Notes: generated by a model not told the origin, from the letters alone. A stretch of DNA of 64,000 nucleotides from Vagococcus xieshaowenii (GCF_004792515.1 NZ_CP038865.1:1620501-1684500), one strand, 5' to 3'. Counted from the stretch's first letter, positions 8,440-16,780 are shown. Made by a program: numbers and translations.

Positions 8440-9825
8440 ATGTATCATTATTTAAATAAAGAAGATTGGATTGGTAATTGGAAGAATAATCTATTCGCTG
8501 GATTAGTATCTGCCGTTGCTATCTTACCTGAAGTCATTGGTTTTTCTATTCTAGCAGGCGTTCATCCGTTTACATCTTTGTTTGCTTCTGCTGTCACTTT
8601 ACTTGTCATTACACTAACAGGTGGACGTCCGGCTATGGTATCTGCCGCTGCAGGTTCAATGGCACTAGTCATGGCACCGCTTATTAAAGAGCATGGCATT
8701 CAATACATGATTGCCGCAACACTTCTTACCGGTCTTTTGCAATTAATTCTTGGGTATCTCAATATCCACAAATTAATTCAATTTATTCCCAAAACCGTCA
8801 TGTACGGTTTCGTCAATGCCTTAGCGATTCTTATTTTTATGTCACAAGTCCAACAATTACCTGGTCGAAATATGGCCACGTACATCATGGTTGCTCTTAC
8901 CGTTGGCTTAATGTTTCTTATTCCAAGAATCACAACTGCCGTGCCACCTGCTCTAATTATTATTATCTTAATGACAGTTGCTTCGTTTATCTTTAAAGGA
9001 GACTTGCAACTAGTTGGAGACTTAGGCGACATGAGTGCCACTGCACCATCACTTGCTTTACCCGGCGTGCCACTGACATTGGAAACATTTTTAATAATCA
9101 CTCCACCTGCAATTGCCTTGACGTTAGTTGGCTTAACAGAATCACTTTTAACAATCCCTATTGTGGATAAAATGACTGATTCACCTAGCCAGCCTAAACA
9201 AGAAGTTAAAGCACAAGGCTTAGCCAATATCTTAGTCGGATTATTCGGTGGACCTGCAGGATGTGCAATGATTGGACAAGCTGTCATTAATGTCAAATCT
9301 GGTGGACGTAGCCGCTTATCAACCTTTGTCGCAGGTTCTACCTTATTAATATTCTTATTTGTCCTAAAAAATCTGATGGTTGAAATACCAACGGCCGCAC
9401 TCATCGGCATTATGATGGTCGTAGCCTATGATACCTTTGATTTTGAGAGCCTAAAACTTATCACAGACAAACGTTGGGCTGAACTAGCCATTTTGATTTT
9501 AACCGTCGCTATCATCGTGTACACACACAATTTAGCACTCGGTATGATTATTGGTGTTATTCTATGTGTGCTAGCCTATAAACTAAAACTTAAAACCTTA
9601 ACATTTGAAACAAACGAGCAAACACATACCATTAAAGGCCCACTATTCTTCGCCTCTCGAAGTGATTTAACCAATTACATCGACCAGTTACCTTTAACTA
9701 ACAACACAACGATTGATTTAAGCGAGCTAATCATTTTGGACGATGCTTCAAACAAAACCGTTGAAAGACTCTCAAAAAAAATGAAACAAGACGCAGTAAG
9801 TATCATTACACACTCTTCCAAATAA
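8440..9825 (+). CDS. SulP family inorganic anion transporter
   Basis: The product is a 461-residue membrane protein. The SulP transmembrane domain covers about residues 10-380, with the N-terminal AILPEVIGFSILAGVHP segment and the GLFGGPAGCAMIGQAVINVKSGG motif typical of bacterial SulP proteins. The C-terminal part after residue 390 resembles a short STAS domain (KGPLFFAS, then TTIDLSELIILDDAS). It would move sulfate, bicarbonate or related anions across the membrane; the substrate cannot be read. AGGAGG precedes the ATG, and the gene is monocistronic with its own promoter and terminator. Confidence 0.92.
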   Translation: MYHYLNKEDWIGNWKNNLFAGLVSAVAILPEVIGFSILAGVHPFTSLFASAVTLLVITLTGGRPAMVSAAAGSMALVMAPLIKEHGIQYMIAATLLTGLLQLILGYLNIHKLIQFIPKTVMYGFVNALAILIFMSQVQQLPGRNMATYIMVALTVGLMFLIPRITTAVPPALIIIILMTVASFIFKGDLQLVGDLGDMSATAPSLALPGVPLTLETFLIITPPAIALTLVGLTESLLTIPIVDKMTDSPSQPKQEVKAQGLANILVGLFGGPAGCAMIGQAVINVKSGGRSRLSTFVAGSTLLIFLFVLKNLMVEIPTAALIGIMMVVAYDTFDFESLKLITDKRWAELAILILTVAIIVYTHNLALGMIIGVILCVLAYKLKLKTLTFETNEQTHTIKGPLFFASRSDLTNYIDQLPLTNNTTIDLSELIILDDASNKTVERLSKKMKQDAVSIITHSSK

Positions 9826-9830
9826 TAATA

Positions 9831-9863
9831 AAAAACCATTCTCATATGAGAATGGTTTTTTAT
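9831..9863 (+). terminator. Rho-independent terminator after the SulP gene
   Basis: AAAAACCATTCTCATATGAGAATGGTTTTTT forms a perfect hairpin with T and A tracts, so it can act in both directions for the converging downstream gene. Confidence 0.85.
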
Positions 9864-9889
9864 TTATCCACATAGCTGTGGGTATTTAA

Positions 9890-10426
9890 CTATTTACACG
9901 ACAATTGACGATAGCGATCATACCATAGTTCGACATAACTTTGTGAGAAAGGACCTTTTTCATTGTTGATCCAATCCACCAGAATTTTGACATTTTCTTT
10001 AAGAATAAAGTCAATTTCTGGTGGGTAATTCATTTGTTTACGATGCTCTTCATACTCGTCAACGTCTAATAAGCGCTTCTCTCCATCTGGAAACACCTTA
10101 ATGTCTAAGTCGTAATCAATGTACTTCAAGGCCTCTTTATCTAAAACATAAGGAGACGCTAAATTACAATAATACGACACGCCATTCTCTCTAATCATGG
10201 CGATAACATTAAACCAAAACTTCTCATGGAAATAAACAATTGCTGGTTCACGAGTGACCCAACGTCTGCCATCAGATTCGGTGACAAGTGTATGATCGTT
10301 CACACCGATTAATGAATGCTCGCTTGTCTTTAGTACCATGGTATCACGCCATGTTCTATGTAAATTACCGTCGTGTTTGTAGCTTTGAATGGTTATGTAT
10401 TCTCCTTCTTTAGGAACACTCATCAT
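9890..10426 (-). CDS. DUF402 nucleoside tri-/diphosphatase (Ntdp-like)
   Basis: The product has 178 residues of the DUF402/UPF0374 family. Members in staphylococci and streptococci hydrolyse nucleoside tri- and diphosphates. Recognisable segments are [17 protein letters not shown] near the N-terminus, [20 protein letters not shown] in the middle, and YYCNLASP followed by [10 protein letters not shown] with the acidic metal-binding residues. The C-terminal helix ends [16 protein letters not shown] lies upstream of tandem ATG codons, and the first is taken as the start. It is a single cytoplasmic gene. Confidence 0.9.
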   Translation of the reverse strand: MMSVPKEGEYITIQSYKHDGNLHRTWRDTMVLKTSEHSLIGVNDHTLVTESDGRRWVTREPAIVYFHEKFWFNVIAMIRENGVSYYCNLASPYVLDKEALKYIDYDLDIKVFPDGEKRLLDVDEYEEHRKQMNYPPEIDFILKENVKILVDWINNEKGPFSQSYVELWYDRYRQLSCK

Positions 10427-10546
10427 TTCGCCCCTACTTTCTCCATTAAATGGTTAGGGTGTGCATTTACACCGGTATCGTAAATATTATATCATACCTT
10501 TTAGTCATACCGTAAAATAATTCTAATAGAATATCATTTTATCTTC

Positions 10547-10592
10547 AAAAAAACATTCATTCTTCATCAAATACGACGAAAAATGAATGTTT
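10547..10592 (-). terminator. Terminator after the lipoprotein gene
   Basis: AAACATTCATT (10551-10561) pairs with AATGAATGTTT (10582-10592). On the minus strand it is followed by a run of T. Confidence 0.75.
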
Positions 10593-10605
10593 ACCTAAAA
10601 ATCAA

Positions 10606-11175
10606 TTATTCAGCTACTGTCACGTCACCAGAAACTGATGCGCCTTCCATTGCTAAATCAGCTGATTCTTTATATTCTGCTTTAGAGAATGTAATATTTC
10701 CTTCAACGTTTGCACCGTTTAACACAAAACCGTTAGCGTTCACTTCGATGTCGCCTTTAACTGTTCCGTTCACAATATTGAAGTTTTCTGAGTTGATTAC
10801 CATTTTTGGTGCTGTTAAGGTGAACTCACCTGTGACAGTATGGTTATCATCTTGTGTATATAAAGCTAATTTACGGTAGATATCTGAAGCTTCGTCACCT
10901 TTATTATGGAACTCGCCATCAACTACTAAATCTGATTCAAACGTTAAGTCTTTAGTTGCTGCTACAATCCAGTTACCATCAGCTGATAAAGCTTTCGCAA
11001 TAACTTCTGGTGAGTCACTGATTGATGCTGATGTGACAACTTCTGCTTCACTTGATACCGCTGTTGAAACAGTCGTAGATTCTGAATTTTTTTCTTGATC
11101 TGATGTGCATCCAGCTAAAAAGCCACCTGCTAACATTAATGATGCTGTAAGTGTTACTAATTTGATTGATTTCAT
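10606..11175 (-). CDS. Secreted lipoprotein with beta-helix-like repeats
   Basis: The product has 189 residues. It opens with a lipoprotein signal peptide and the lipobox LAGC (Cys about residue 23), followed by a Ser/Thr/Glu-rich linker. The C-terminal half repeats short hydrophobic turns such as MVINSENFNIVNGTVKGDI, VNANGFVLNGANVEGNI and MEGASVSGDVTV, which look like rungs of a right-handed beta-helix. I do not recognise the family. It would sit on the outer face of the membrane. I start it at the ATG after GGAGTG; an upstream in-frame extension is open but runs through the promoter. Confidence 0.75.
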   Translation of the reverse strand: MKSIKLVTLTASLMLAGGFLAGCTSDQEKNSESTTVSTAVSSEAEVVTSASISDSPEVIAKALSADGNWIVAATKDLTFESDLVVDGEFHNKGDEASDIYRKLALYTQDDNHTVTGEFTLTAPKMVINSENFNIVNGTVKGDIEVNANGFVLNGANVEGNITFSKAEYKESADLAMEGASVSGDVTVAE

Positions 11176-11211
11176 TATAATAGTCACTCCATTCTTTTTG
11201 ATTACATTGTC

Positions 11212-11240
11212 ATCATACCAAATTGTGAAATATAATTCAA
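11212..11240 (-). promoter_or_regulatory. Sigma-A type promoter of the lipoprotein gene
   Basis: On the minus strand, -35 TTGAAT (11235-11240) and -10 TATGAT (11212-11217) have a 17-base spacer, 37 bases before the ATG. This supports the downstream start for the lipoprotein. Confidence 0.6.
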
Positions 11241-11327
11241 ACTTTTTAAGATAATTTGTTATTTTTACCACTTTAATCCCCTATTAATGTACACAAAACT
11301 CAACTTATAGCTAACAACCCCCTTCAC

Positions 11328-11386
11328 AAAAAAACACATTGAACGGCTGTTTATTTCACAAAAACAGCTATTCAATGTGTTTTTTA
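11328..11386 (-). terminator. Terminator of the recX-mutY operon
   Basis: AAACACATTGAA (11332-11343) pairs with TTCAATGTGTTT (11371-11382), with an inner AGCTGTTT-type stem and flanking A/T tracts. Confidence 0.8.
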
Positions 11387-11419
11387 AAACCTATTTTCTC
11401 AATTAATATAGGGTTATTC

Positions 11420-12610
11420 TCAATTAATATAGTTGGCTTTCTTTAGTAATTGATTCATCTTTTCTTGTGGTTTCGGTACCGCAAGTTCTTTAAACGTCTC
11501 AGGAGTTATCCACACGTGTTTGTCTGTCTCTTCAGCGATTAATGACTGATTTTTACGACCGTACGCAATTAACACATGCCATTTTAGATGACTAAATACA
11601 TGCGTTATCTCGCCAACAGGTTGCTTTTGCCAGACAGCTTCTGGATACTCTCTTTGTAGCGTCTTCAACAAGCTATCCGTTTCACTTGCAAGTACGCCTT
11701 CAGCTGTTCCTTGCCATTCCTGATGATAGCGCTCGTAGTCTTCTTTTGATACTTCTATCAGCGGGAATGTCCACAGATTGGCTAATAACCCTTCACTTGG
11801 ACGTTGTATCATCTCGAACTGCCCTTGATTATTTTCCTTTGCTAATGCTAGATAATACTTGTGGGTAACTTTTATTTTCTTGAGTTTCACAGGATAATTC
11901 TCTTGTGTACCTTGTTGATAAGTCAAACAGAATGACTGTAATGGACATGCCTCACACTTAGGCTTAGTTGGTGTACAAATACTTGAACCTAAATCCATTG
12001 TCGCTTGATTCATATCACCCGGGCGAATAGGATCTATCACATGACGAACCACAGCATCAAAGTATTTCAACGTCGATGGCTTGGCAATGTCTTCACCGAT
12101 GCCAAATAATCGACTAAAGACACGCATCACGTTCCCATCCACAGCAGGTGCTGGCTCTTTGAACGAAATACTTGCAATCGCCCCAGCTGTATAAGGGCCA
12201 ATCCCTTTTAACTGTTTCAATCCTTCAGACGTTGTGGGAAACTGACCGCCGAATTCTGAGACGACTTGTTTGGCAGCAACTTGCATATTACGCACACGCG
12301 AATAATAGCCTAAGCCTTCCCAAGCCTTCAACAACTTATCTTCCGGTGCCTCGGCTAAATCTTGAACTGTTGGGAACCACTCCATGAAGCGTTGATAATA
12401 GGGAATTACCGTTGCCACTTGCGTTTGCTGTAGCATAATCTCTGAAACCCACACACTGTATGGCTCTTGATTCACTCGCCATGGTAACAGACGCTTCTCT
12501 TCATCATACCATGTCAAAAACGCCGAGCGAAATGCCGCAACTTTTGCCGGTGTCCAAGTCTTCGTATATTGTTCTATCTCTTCATTAAATTTAATCTGTT
12601 GTTTATTCAT
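11420..12610 (-). CDS. mutY: A/G-specific adenine DNA glycosylase
   Basis: The product has 396 residues. It removes adenine mispaired with 8-oxoguanine. The order is LPWR near residue 40, then SEIMLQQTQV with the catalytic Glu, the helix-hairpin-helix LKGIGPYTAGAIASI and VDGNVMRV with the catalytic Asp. The iron-sulfur ligands follow as Cys-x6-Cys-x2-Cys-x5-Cys near residues 212-228. The C-terminal NUDIX-like domain (about 250-390) recognises 8-oxoG. The start overlaps recX by eight bases, so the two are coupled. Confidence 0.96.
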   Translation of the reverse strand: MNKQQIKFNEEIEQYTKTWTPAKVAAFRSAFLTWYDEEKRLLPWRVNQEPYSVWVSEIMLQQTQVATVIPYYQRFMEWFPTVQDLAEAPEDKLLKAWEGLGYYSRVRNMQVAAKQVVSEFGGQFPTTSEGLKQLKGIGPYTAGAIASISFKEPAPAVDGNVMRVFSRLFGIGEDIAKPSTLKYFDAVVRHVIDPIRPGDMNQATMDLGSSICTPTKPKCEACPLQSFCLTYQQGTQENYPVKLKKIKVTHKYYLALAKENNQGQFEMIQRPSEGLLANLWTFPLIEVSKEDYERYHQEWQGTAEGVLASETDSLLKTLQREYPEAVWQKQPVGEITHVFSHLKWHVLIAYGRKNQSLIAEETDKHVWITPETFKELAVPKPQEKMNQLLKKANYIN

Positions 12611-13400
12611 CTTCTAGCTCTTTCGTAACGATAAATTGTTTAATCAGGTCGTAATCAAATCCTTTACGCATTAGGCCCTGCATCGTTTTTTGTTTACGAT
12701 CAAATGGTTCAAAACGAGCATTCTTACGCCATAATTTATCGCCTTCTTTATTTAGTAAGACTTCTTCTTGATCGACATCTTTCTCAAGTGTAATCTGGGC
12801 AAGTACAGATCGGCTAATTTCTTGGCTGAAGCCTTTGGTCATTAAGGTTTGTTGTAATTTTTGTTGTTGCGTTTGAAAAGTTTTATTTTGGTTTTTGCGA
12901 ATGGTTTTTTCGGCTAATTTGCTTGCGACTTCTTCTTGCTTGCTCACTGTGTATAACATCAGCGCCGCATCGGCTACTTCTGGCTTAATCCCTTTTTGGC
13001 GTAGTTTTTGTTTCAAGACAGTTGGGCCTTTATCACTCAAACGCATTTGTGTCCGGACAAAACTCTCCGCATACATCTGATCATCGACCAACTTGACCTC
13101 TTGCAAGCGTTCAATGATGGCTGAGATATCCTGCGAATTAATTTCTTTTTCCTTCAAGTAATCACGAACTTCTTTTTCAGTTCGCAACTGATAACTTAAA
13201 TAGTTCAAACTCATTTGATACCCTAAGTCTTGTTGCCCTGCTTGCTTAATCTCCTCCACAAGCTCTGGAGAAATCTCTTGGTTTTTCAACAGGCGATAAC
13301 GTACGAGAATATCTTCCGAGACTAAAAGTGATTCACCTGTGGATAAGCTAATCGTATAACCCGGTCCTTTTTCTTTTAGGACATTTTTTACCGTAATCAT
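12603..13400 (-). CDS. recX: RecA regulatory protein RecX
   Basis: The product has 265 residues made of repeated three-helix units, as in long Gram-positive RecX proteins. Recognisable parts are LNYLSYQLRTEKEVRDYLKE, then LVDDQMYAESFVRTQMR and KGPTVLKQKLRQKGI. It binds RecA filaments and modulates recombination. I prefer the ATG at 13398-13400 because AGAAGG lies about seven bases upstream. An in-frame GTG two codons earlier is too close to that site. It overlaps mutY. Confidence 0.93.
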   Translation of the reverse strand: MITVKNVLKEKGPGYTISLSTGESLLVSEDILVRYRLLKNQEISPELVEEIKQAGQQDLGYQMSLNYLSYQLRTEKEVRDYLKEKEINSQDISAIIERLQEVKLVDDQMYAESFVRTQMRLSDKGPTVLKQKLRQKGIKPEVADAALMLYTVSKQEEVASKLAEKTIRKNQNKTFQTQQQKLQQTLMTKGFSQEISRSVLAQITLEKDVDQEEVLLNKEGDKLWRKNARFEPFDRKQKTMQGLMRKGFDYDLIKQFIVTKELEDE

Positions 13401-13465
13401 CTTCACACCTTCTTTACAAAAAAACTAGAGGACATCACGATGCCCTCTTGCTTTTATTCATTCTA

Positions 13466-14254
13466 TTATAACACAAGATACATTCCTAACAGTTCAAAAA
13501 TCTCTTTTCTTTGCACGTCCTTATTACGTTTACAAATCATATCTGCCACGAATTCACAGAGCATTTGCTCTTTAAACGCTCGACAATCCATTTTAATAAA
13601 CGCAATATTTGACATGCGAAAGCGGTGAAGGAACTGACGATTCAAAATAAATAATTGCTCTTGAAACTTATTATAAAGCACATCATCATCATAAAATAAT
13701 GACATCATAAGCTGAAGATAATAAGAATAAATAGATAAGTTATACACAATACGTTCTTCAACATAGCGCACCTGTACAGGAATAATGAACTTCAAGTCTT
13801 GGTTAATAATAATGAGGCTCGTCGATTGATTAGCTACCAAACGACACGAGACGACTTTAGATGAAGGCTTCAAATTAATCCACGCGGACATGCCATCGTG
13901 CATCGTCTTGAATTGTCCCATTACCACATTATTCGTAATAATAGGTAAACTTCGATTACTTCCACCGATTGCATGCGCACAATAAGCAACTACGCGCTTA
14001 TTCGTCAATAAACTCTGAACCTGAGCGCGCTCCTTCAATTCACTAATTGGCTCATGAATCAAGTGACAGTTACCATCGTTTTCAATGACTAAATAACAAT
14101 TTTCCCCTTCAAATAAACATTCTAACAGCAACATTGTTTCAGGTTTAATCTTGTAAGAAATATCATGACTCGTCACTTCTTTGAGTAACGCTGTCAATTT
14201 CTCTTTAGATACTAATAACCAACCTAAGTCTTGTACGTGTTCATTTCCTTTCAT
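13466..14254 (-). CDS. comK: ComK-like competence transcription factor
   Basis: The product has 262 residues, longer than the 192 of Bacillus ComK. The middle fits the ComK family: residues about 60-140 with IENDGNCHLIHEP, then RVVAYCAHAIGGSNRSLPII and MHDGMSAWINL, which correspond to the CRFFG..AGR, LFPT and CGWISH segments of ComK. The first 40 and last 60 residues look like additions. ComK activates DNA-uptake genes by binding paired AT boxes. It is divergent from a sigma-like gene 232 bases away. The family call rests on pattern similarity only. A putative AGGAG (from CTCCT at 14268-14272) precedes the ATG. Confidence 0.7.
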   Translation of the reverse strand: MKGNEHVQDLGWLLVSKEKLTALLKEVTSHDISYKIKPETMLLLECLFEGENCYLVIENDGNCHLIHEPISELKERAQVQSLLTNKRVVAYCAHAIGGSNRSLPIITNNVVMGQFKTMHDGMSAWINLKPSSKVVSCRLVANQSTSLIIINQDLKFIIPVQVRYVEERIVYNLSIYSYYLQLMMSLFYDDDVLYNKFQEQLFILNRQFLHRFRMSNIAFIKMDCRAFKEQMLCEFVADMICKRNKDVQRKEIFELLGMYLVL

Positions 14255-14307
14255 GTTAGCGCCTCCTAAAATAATCTGATCTGCAACAAATTAACCTCAA
14301 AGCATTT

Positions 14308-14320
14308 AACATTTAATGTT
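14308..14320. promoter_or_regulatory. 13-bp palindrome in the comK/sigma divergent region
   Basis: AACATT-T-AATGTT is a perfect palindrome 54 bases upstream of the comK-like start. Downstream of it, T tracts recur at 5-base gaps (about 14370-14400). It could be an operator for either divergent gene; this is inference. No perfect ComK box pair (AAAA-n5-TTTT twice) was found. Confidence 0.35.
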
Positions 14321-14486
14321 CATTTTTTACAAACAGTTTAACATATTTCTATCTAAAAGTGAGCGTTTTCATGGTTTTTTCGTTGTTTTGTCACACTTTC
14401 TTCGATTTATGTTTTCGCACAAACTATGACGAGATTTTATACTAGCCATACAACCGGTTGAATCACGCATAAAGGAATGTTGACAA

Positions 14487-15008
14487 ATGAATACACACCT
14501 AACAGAGTATTTTGACCACTACGAACCGATGATTTACGGTGTCTTGAAATCACTAACGATTCACCGCTATCACCCACACTATGAAGATCTCGTCCAAACC
14601 TCTCGCCTCTTATTGTGGGAATTACTCGTACAGACCGATGACTTACCGCAAACAGAGCAAGAACGTTACCAATTAGGTGGCTATCTCTACCAACGCATTC
14701 GTTGGCGCATAATTGACTTATTAAGACGAGATAATCAATACGCTGGCCATGTAGATATCTACAATCCTATCGAAGAGATGACGGAAGTGACGGATTTACC
14801 TAGCCGTCCAGAGATTCCCTCTGTTGAATATCTCTTAACTCATGAATGGCAACAATTACCACCACATTTACGAACTTACTTGATTGCCACCGTTGATTAC
14901 CAACTAACCATTACCGAAATCGCTAAAAACCTTAACGTCTCAAGACAAACACTCTATACGTGGCGCAAACAATTACAACAACATTTAAATAATTGGCAAA
15001 CCACTTGA
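14487..15008 (+). CDS. Small sigma-70-like factor (ComX/Xpf/YvrI type)
   Basis: The product has 173 residues. Region 2 is visible near residues 8-85 (MIYGVLKSLTIHRYH, YEDLVQTSRLLLWELL, YLYQRIRWRIIDLLRRDN) and region 4 near 115-170 (LTITEIAKNLNVSRQTLYTWRKQL, a clear helix-turn-helix). There is no region 1 or 3, as in ComX/SigH-like alternative factors. The -10-like TATACT at 14438 lacks a good -35, so expression may need an activator. The factor probably directs RNA polymerase to its own small operon downstream, which encodes a holin and lysozyme. AAAGGA precedes the ATG. Confidence 0.8.
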   Translation: MNTHLTEYFDHYEPMIYGVLKSLTIHRYHPHYEDLVQTSRLLLWELLVQTDDLPQTEQERYQLGGYLYQRIRWRIIDLLRRDNQYAGHVDIYNPIEEMTEVTDLPSRPEIPSVEYLLTHEWQQLPPHLRTYLIATVDYQLTITEIAKNLNVSRQTLYTWRKQLQQHLNNWQTT

Positions 15009-15087
15009 CACATTTCTCTACTCAAACGTTCTTATAAATGTAAGCAGACGTCGCTTAACAAAAACAACCACGAAAGGAAGATGAATC

Positions 15088-15294
15088 ATGAAAAAATGGG
15101 AAAGTTCTACGTTAGATGTTTACTTTGATGTTGAAGGAGAGGAAAAATCACAAAAAGTCAGCTTCAAAAACTTAATCGAATCACCAACCGAAGAAGACAT
15201 CATTACCTTTGGCCAAACAATGGCAAAATTATCACCTGAACAACAGACCTTAAATTCAAGTGTCATTATCTCAAAAAGCCGTGTTATCGGTTAA
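15088..15294 (+). CDS. DUF1659 family small protein
   Basis: The product has 68 residues with the DUF1659 pattern: an N-terminal strand (LDVYFDVEGEEKSQKVSFKN), then TEEDIITFGQTMAKLSP and a C-terminal strand. Its function is unknown. In Firmicutes it is usually followed by a DUF2922 gene, as here, 20 bases on. The AGGAAG before the ATG is strong. The pair lies between a sigma factor and a holin-lysozyme pair, so it may be a small regulator or chaperone for that set, but the sequence does not show this. Confidence 0.75.
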   Translation: MKKWESSTLDVYFDVEGEEKSQKVSFKNLIESPTEEDIITFGQTMAKLSPEQQTLNSSVIISKSRVIG

Positions 15295-15313
15295 AAAGAA
15301 AGGAAGATAAACC

Positions 15314-15526
15314 ATGAAAAAATTAAGAATGAACTTTACAAACGCTGAGGAAACAATCTCTACCCTAACATACGCTAATTGTCATCAAAACTTAACAGCC
15401 GAAGAAATCCAAGAAGCCATGGCGACCATTGCTGAACTAAAATTAATTAGTAAAGGCGGCATCTTACAATACGAAATCCCTCAAAGCGCTAATTACATCG
15501 AAACAACTGTCACTGAAATTTTTTAA
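15314..15526 (+). CDS. DUF2922 family small protein
   Basis: The product has 70 residues of the DUF2922 type, including LTYANCHQNLTAEEIQEAM and the family's C-terminal pattern NYIETTVTEIF. Its function is unknown. It resembles its neighbour in size and strand pattern, and the two probably act together. AGGAAG precedes the ATG. A terminator-like hairpin stands directly after it and before the holin gene. Confidence 0.78.
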   Translation: MKKLRMNFTNAEETISTLTYANCHQNLTAEEIQEAMATIAELKLISKGGILQYEIPQSANYIETTVTEIF

Positions 15527-15537
15527 TCCCCGCTAAG

Positions 15538-15570
15538 AAGCGCTGTGAGATCATCGCAGCGCTTTTCTTT
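15538..15570 (+). terminator. Internal terminator/attenuator before the holin gene
   Basis: AAGCGCTG pairs with CAGCGCTT around a nine-base loop, followed by TTCTTT. It separates the small-gene pair from the holin-lysozyme pair, so lytic genes may be expressed only by read-through or from a separate promoter. Confidence 0.65.
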
Positions 15571-15591
15571 CATCTTAAAGGAGATGAGCTC

Positions 15592-15975
15592 ATGCTAGAA
15601 TGCTCACTAAATTTTTTACACCTAATCTTTGGACACTCGCTTGATTACCTGCTTCTCTTATCAGGCTTCATGCTTCAACACTTGTTCACCTGCTTTGTTA
15701 GTCAGCTAGAAGCCCAGACTTTCTCAATCAAGCAGGCAAAAAACATTCTCCTACAAAAAATCACCATCTTCGTGATTATTTCACTAGCACATGGCATTGA
15801 TTACTTATTAGGAAAAAACGACTTACTAAGAAATACGACGATTTGTTTCTATATCGCACACGAAGCCATCCAAACATTAGAAAACGCCACACATCTACAC
15901 GTCTTAATCCCGATTAAATTAAAAGAAGCGATTAAACACTTACTTAAACTACAGGAGGACGAATCCAATGACTAA
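15592..15975 (+). CDS. Holin-like membrane protein
   Basis: The product has 127 residues with about three hydrophobic stretches (near 5-30, 52-70 and 75-95). This layout fits the toxin-secretion/phage lysis holins of the TcdE/UtxA (Phage_holin_4) group, including the FCFYIAHEAIQTLENA-like segment typical of that family. It would form lesions that let the lysozyme reach the wall. AAAGGAG lies eight bases before the ATG. Its end overlaps the lysozyme start by eight bases. Confidence 0.72.
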   Translation: MLECSLNFLHLIFGHSLDYLLLLSGFMLQHLFTCFVSQLEAQTFSIKQAKNILLQKITIFVIISLAHGIDYLLGKNDLLRNTTICFYIAHEAIQTLENATHLHVLIPIKLKEAIKHLLKLQEDESND

Positions 15976-16675
15976 TTACCAACTCTCAACAGAAGGCTAT
16001 CAATTCATCAAACAATGGGAAGGCGAACGCCTACAAGCTTACCGGGATCCCGCTGGTGTCTGGACGATTGGTGTCGGACATACTGGACCCGTCAACGGCC
16101 AACCAATCAAAGCCGGCTTAACCATTACCGCCAAACAATCTGAACAACTACTACAAACCGATATTCACACACACACCCAAGTACTCAAACAAGTCGTTAC
16201 CGCACCCTTAACCCAGCACCAATTCGACGCACTCGCAAGCTTCTGCTTCAACTTGGGCCCTAATATCATTAAAGATGCCGCACTCCTTCAAGCCATCAAC
16301 CGTCAAGATTGGCTAGAAACAACTAACCAAATGTCCCGCTACGTCCACGCCGGCAATGTCGTCTTACAAGGACTCGTTAACCGCCGACAAGCCGAAATCC
16401 AACTCTTCATGAAGAACCTAACCACTAGCAACTGGCGCAAGGAAACCGGCACCTTCACACTCAATACAGCCATCAACTTACGCACACAAGCAAACACCAA
16501 CGCCAGTATTATCGCCACCTTACAACCCAAACAAGCCATCAAATACGATGCCTACCTAATCGAAGCCAACGGCCACGTCTGGCTTCGCCAACCACGAGAT
16601 AACGGCTATGGCTACCTTGCTAGCGGACAAAGTAAAAACAATAAACGAATCAGCTATTGGGGGAGCTTCAGCTAA
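15968..16675 (+). CDS. T4-type lysozyme (GH24) with SH3 domain, no signal peptide
   Basis: The product has 235 residues. The N-terminal domain (about 1-150) is a phage-type GH24 muramidase with catalytic Glu in QWEGERLQAYRD and the following GVWTIGVGHT. The C-terminal SH3-like domain (about 162-228, NLRTQANTNASIIATL then GYGYLASG) binds the wall. There is no signal peptide, so release depends on the upstream holin, with which it overlaps. It is C-rich in the third codon position compared with neighbours, a possible sign of phage origin. Confidence 0.9.
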   Translation: MTNYQLSTEGYQFIKQWEGERLQAYRDPAGVWTIGVGHTGPVNGQPIKAGLTITAKQSEQLLQTDIHTHTQVLKQVVTAPLTQHQFDALASFCFNLGPNIIKDAALLQAINRQDWLETTNQMSRYVHAGNVVLQGLVNRRQAEIQLFMKNLTTSNWRKETGTFTLNTAINLRTQANTNASIIATLQPKQAIKYDAYLIEANGHVWLRQPRDNGYGYLASGQSKNNKRISYWGSFS

Positions 16676-16701
16676 CCGCCACCAAAGCATTAATTCAAAA
16701 A

Positions 16702-16739
16702 AAGGAGCTGTGACAGATTTTTGTCACAGCTCTCTTTTT
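16702..16739 (+). terminator. Terminator of the lysozyme gene
   Basis: GAGCTGTGACA (16705-16715) pairs perfectly with TGTCACAGCTC (16722-16732), followed by a T-rich tract. Confidence 0.85.
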
Positions 16740-16747
16740 ATCTCCAA

Positions 16748-16780
16748 ATAAAAAGAGCTAGACATAACGTCTCGCTCTTC
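16748..16780 (-). terminator. Terminator of the LCP gene
   Basis: AAGAGC-AGAC pairs with GTCT-GCTCTT. On the minus strand it is followed by TTTTTATTT just after the LCP stop. Confidence 0.6.

Noticed and set aside
8778-9410. 210-residue frame antisense to the SulP gene
   Set aside because: It is a shadow of a well-supported gene, with no ribosome site and an improbable composition.
14477-14482. TTGACA just before the sigma-like start codon as a -35 box
   Set aside because: It lies within the ribosome-binding region of that gene, with no -10 at a useful distance before another gene.
14255-14486. Canonical ComK box pair (AAAA-n5-TTTT twice)
   Set aside because: I found only T tracts and an AAAA-n7-TTTT arrangement, not the paired consensus, so I do not report a binding site.
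13466-16675. Prophage remnant
   Set aside because: Only lysis-type genes are phage-like; there is no integrase, capsid, tail, terminase or attachment duplication visible.
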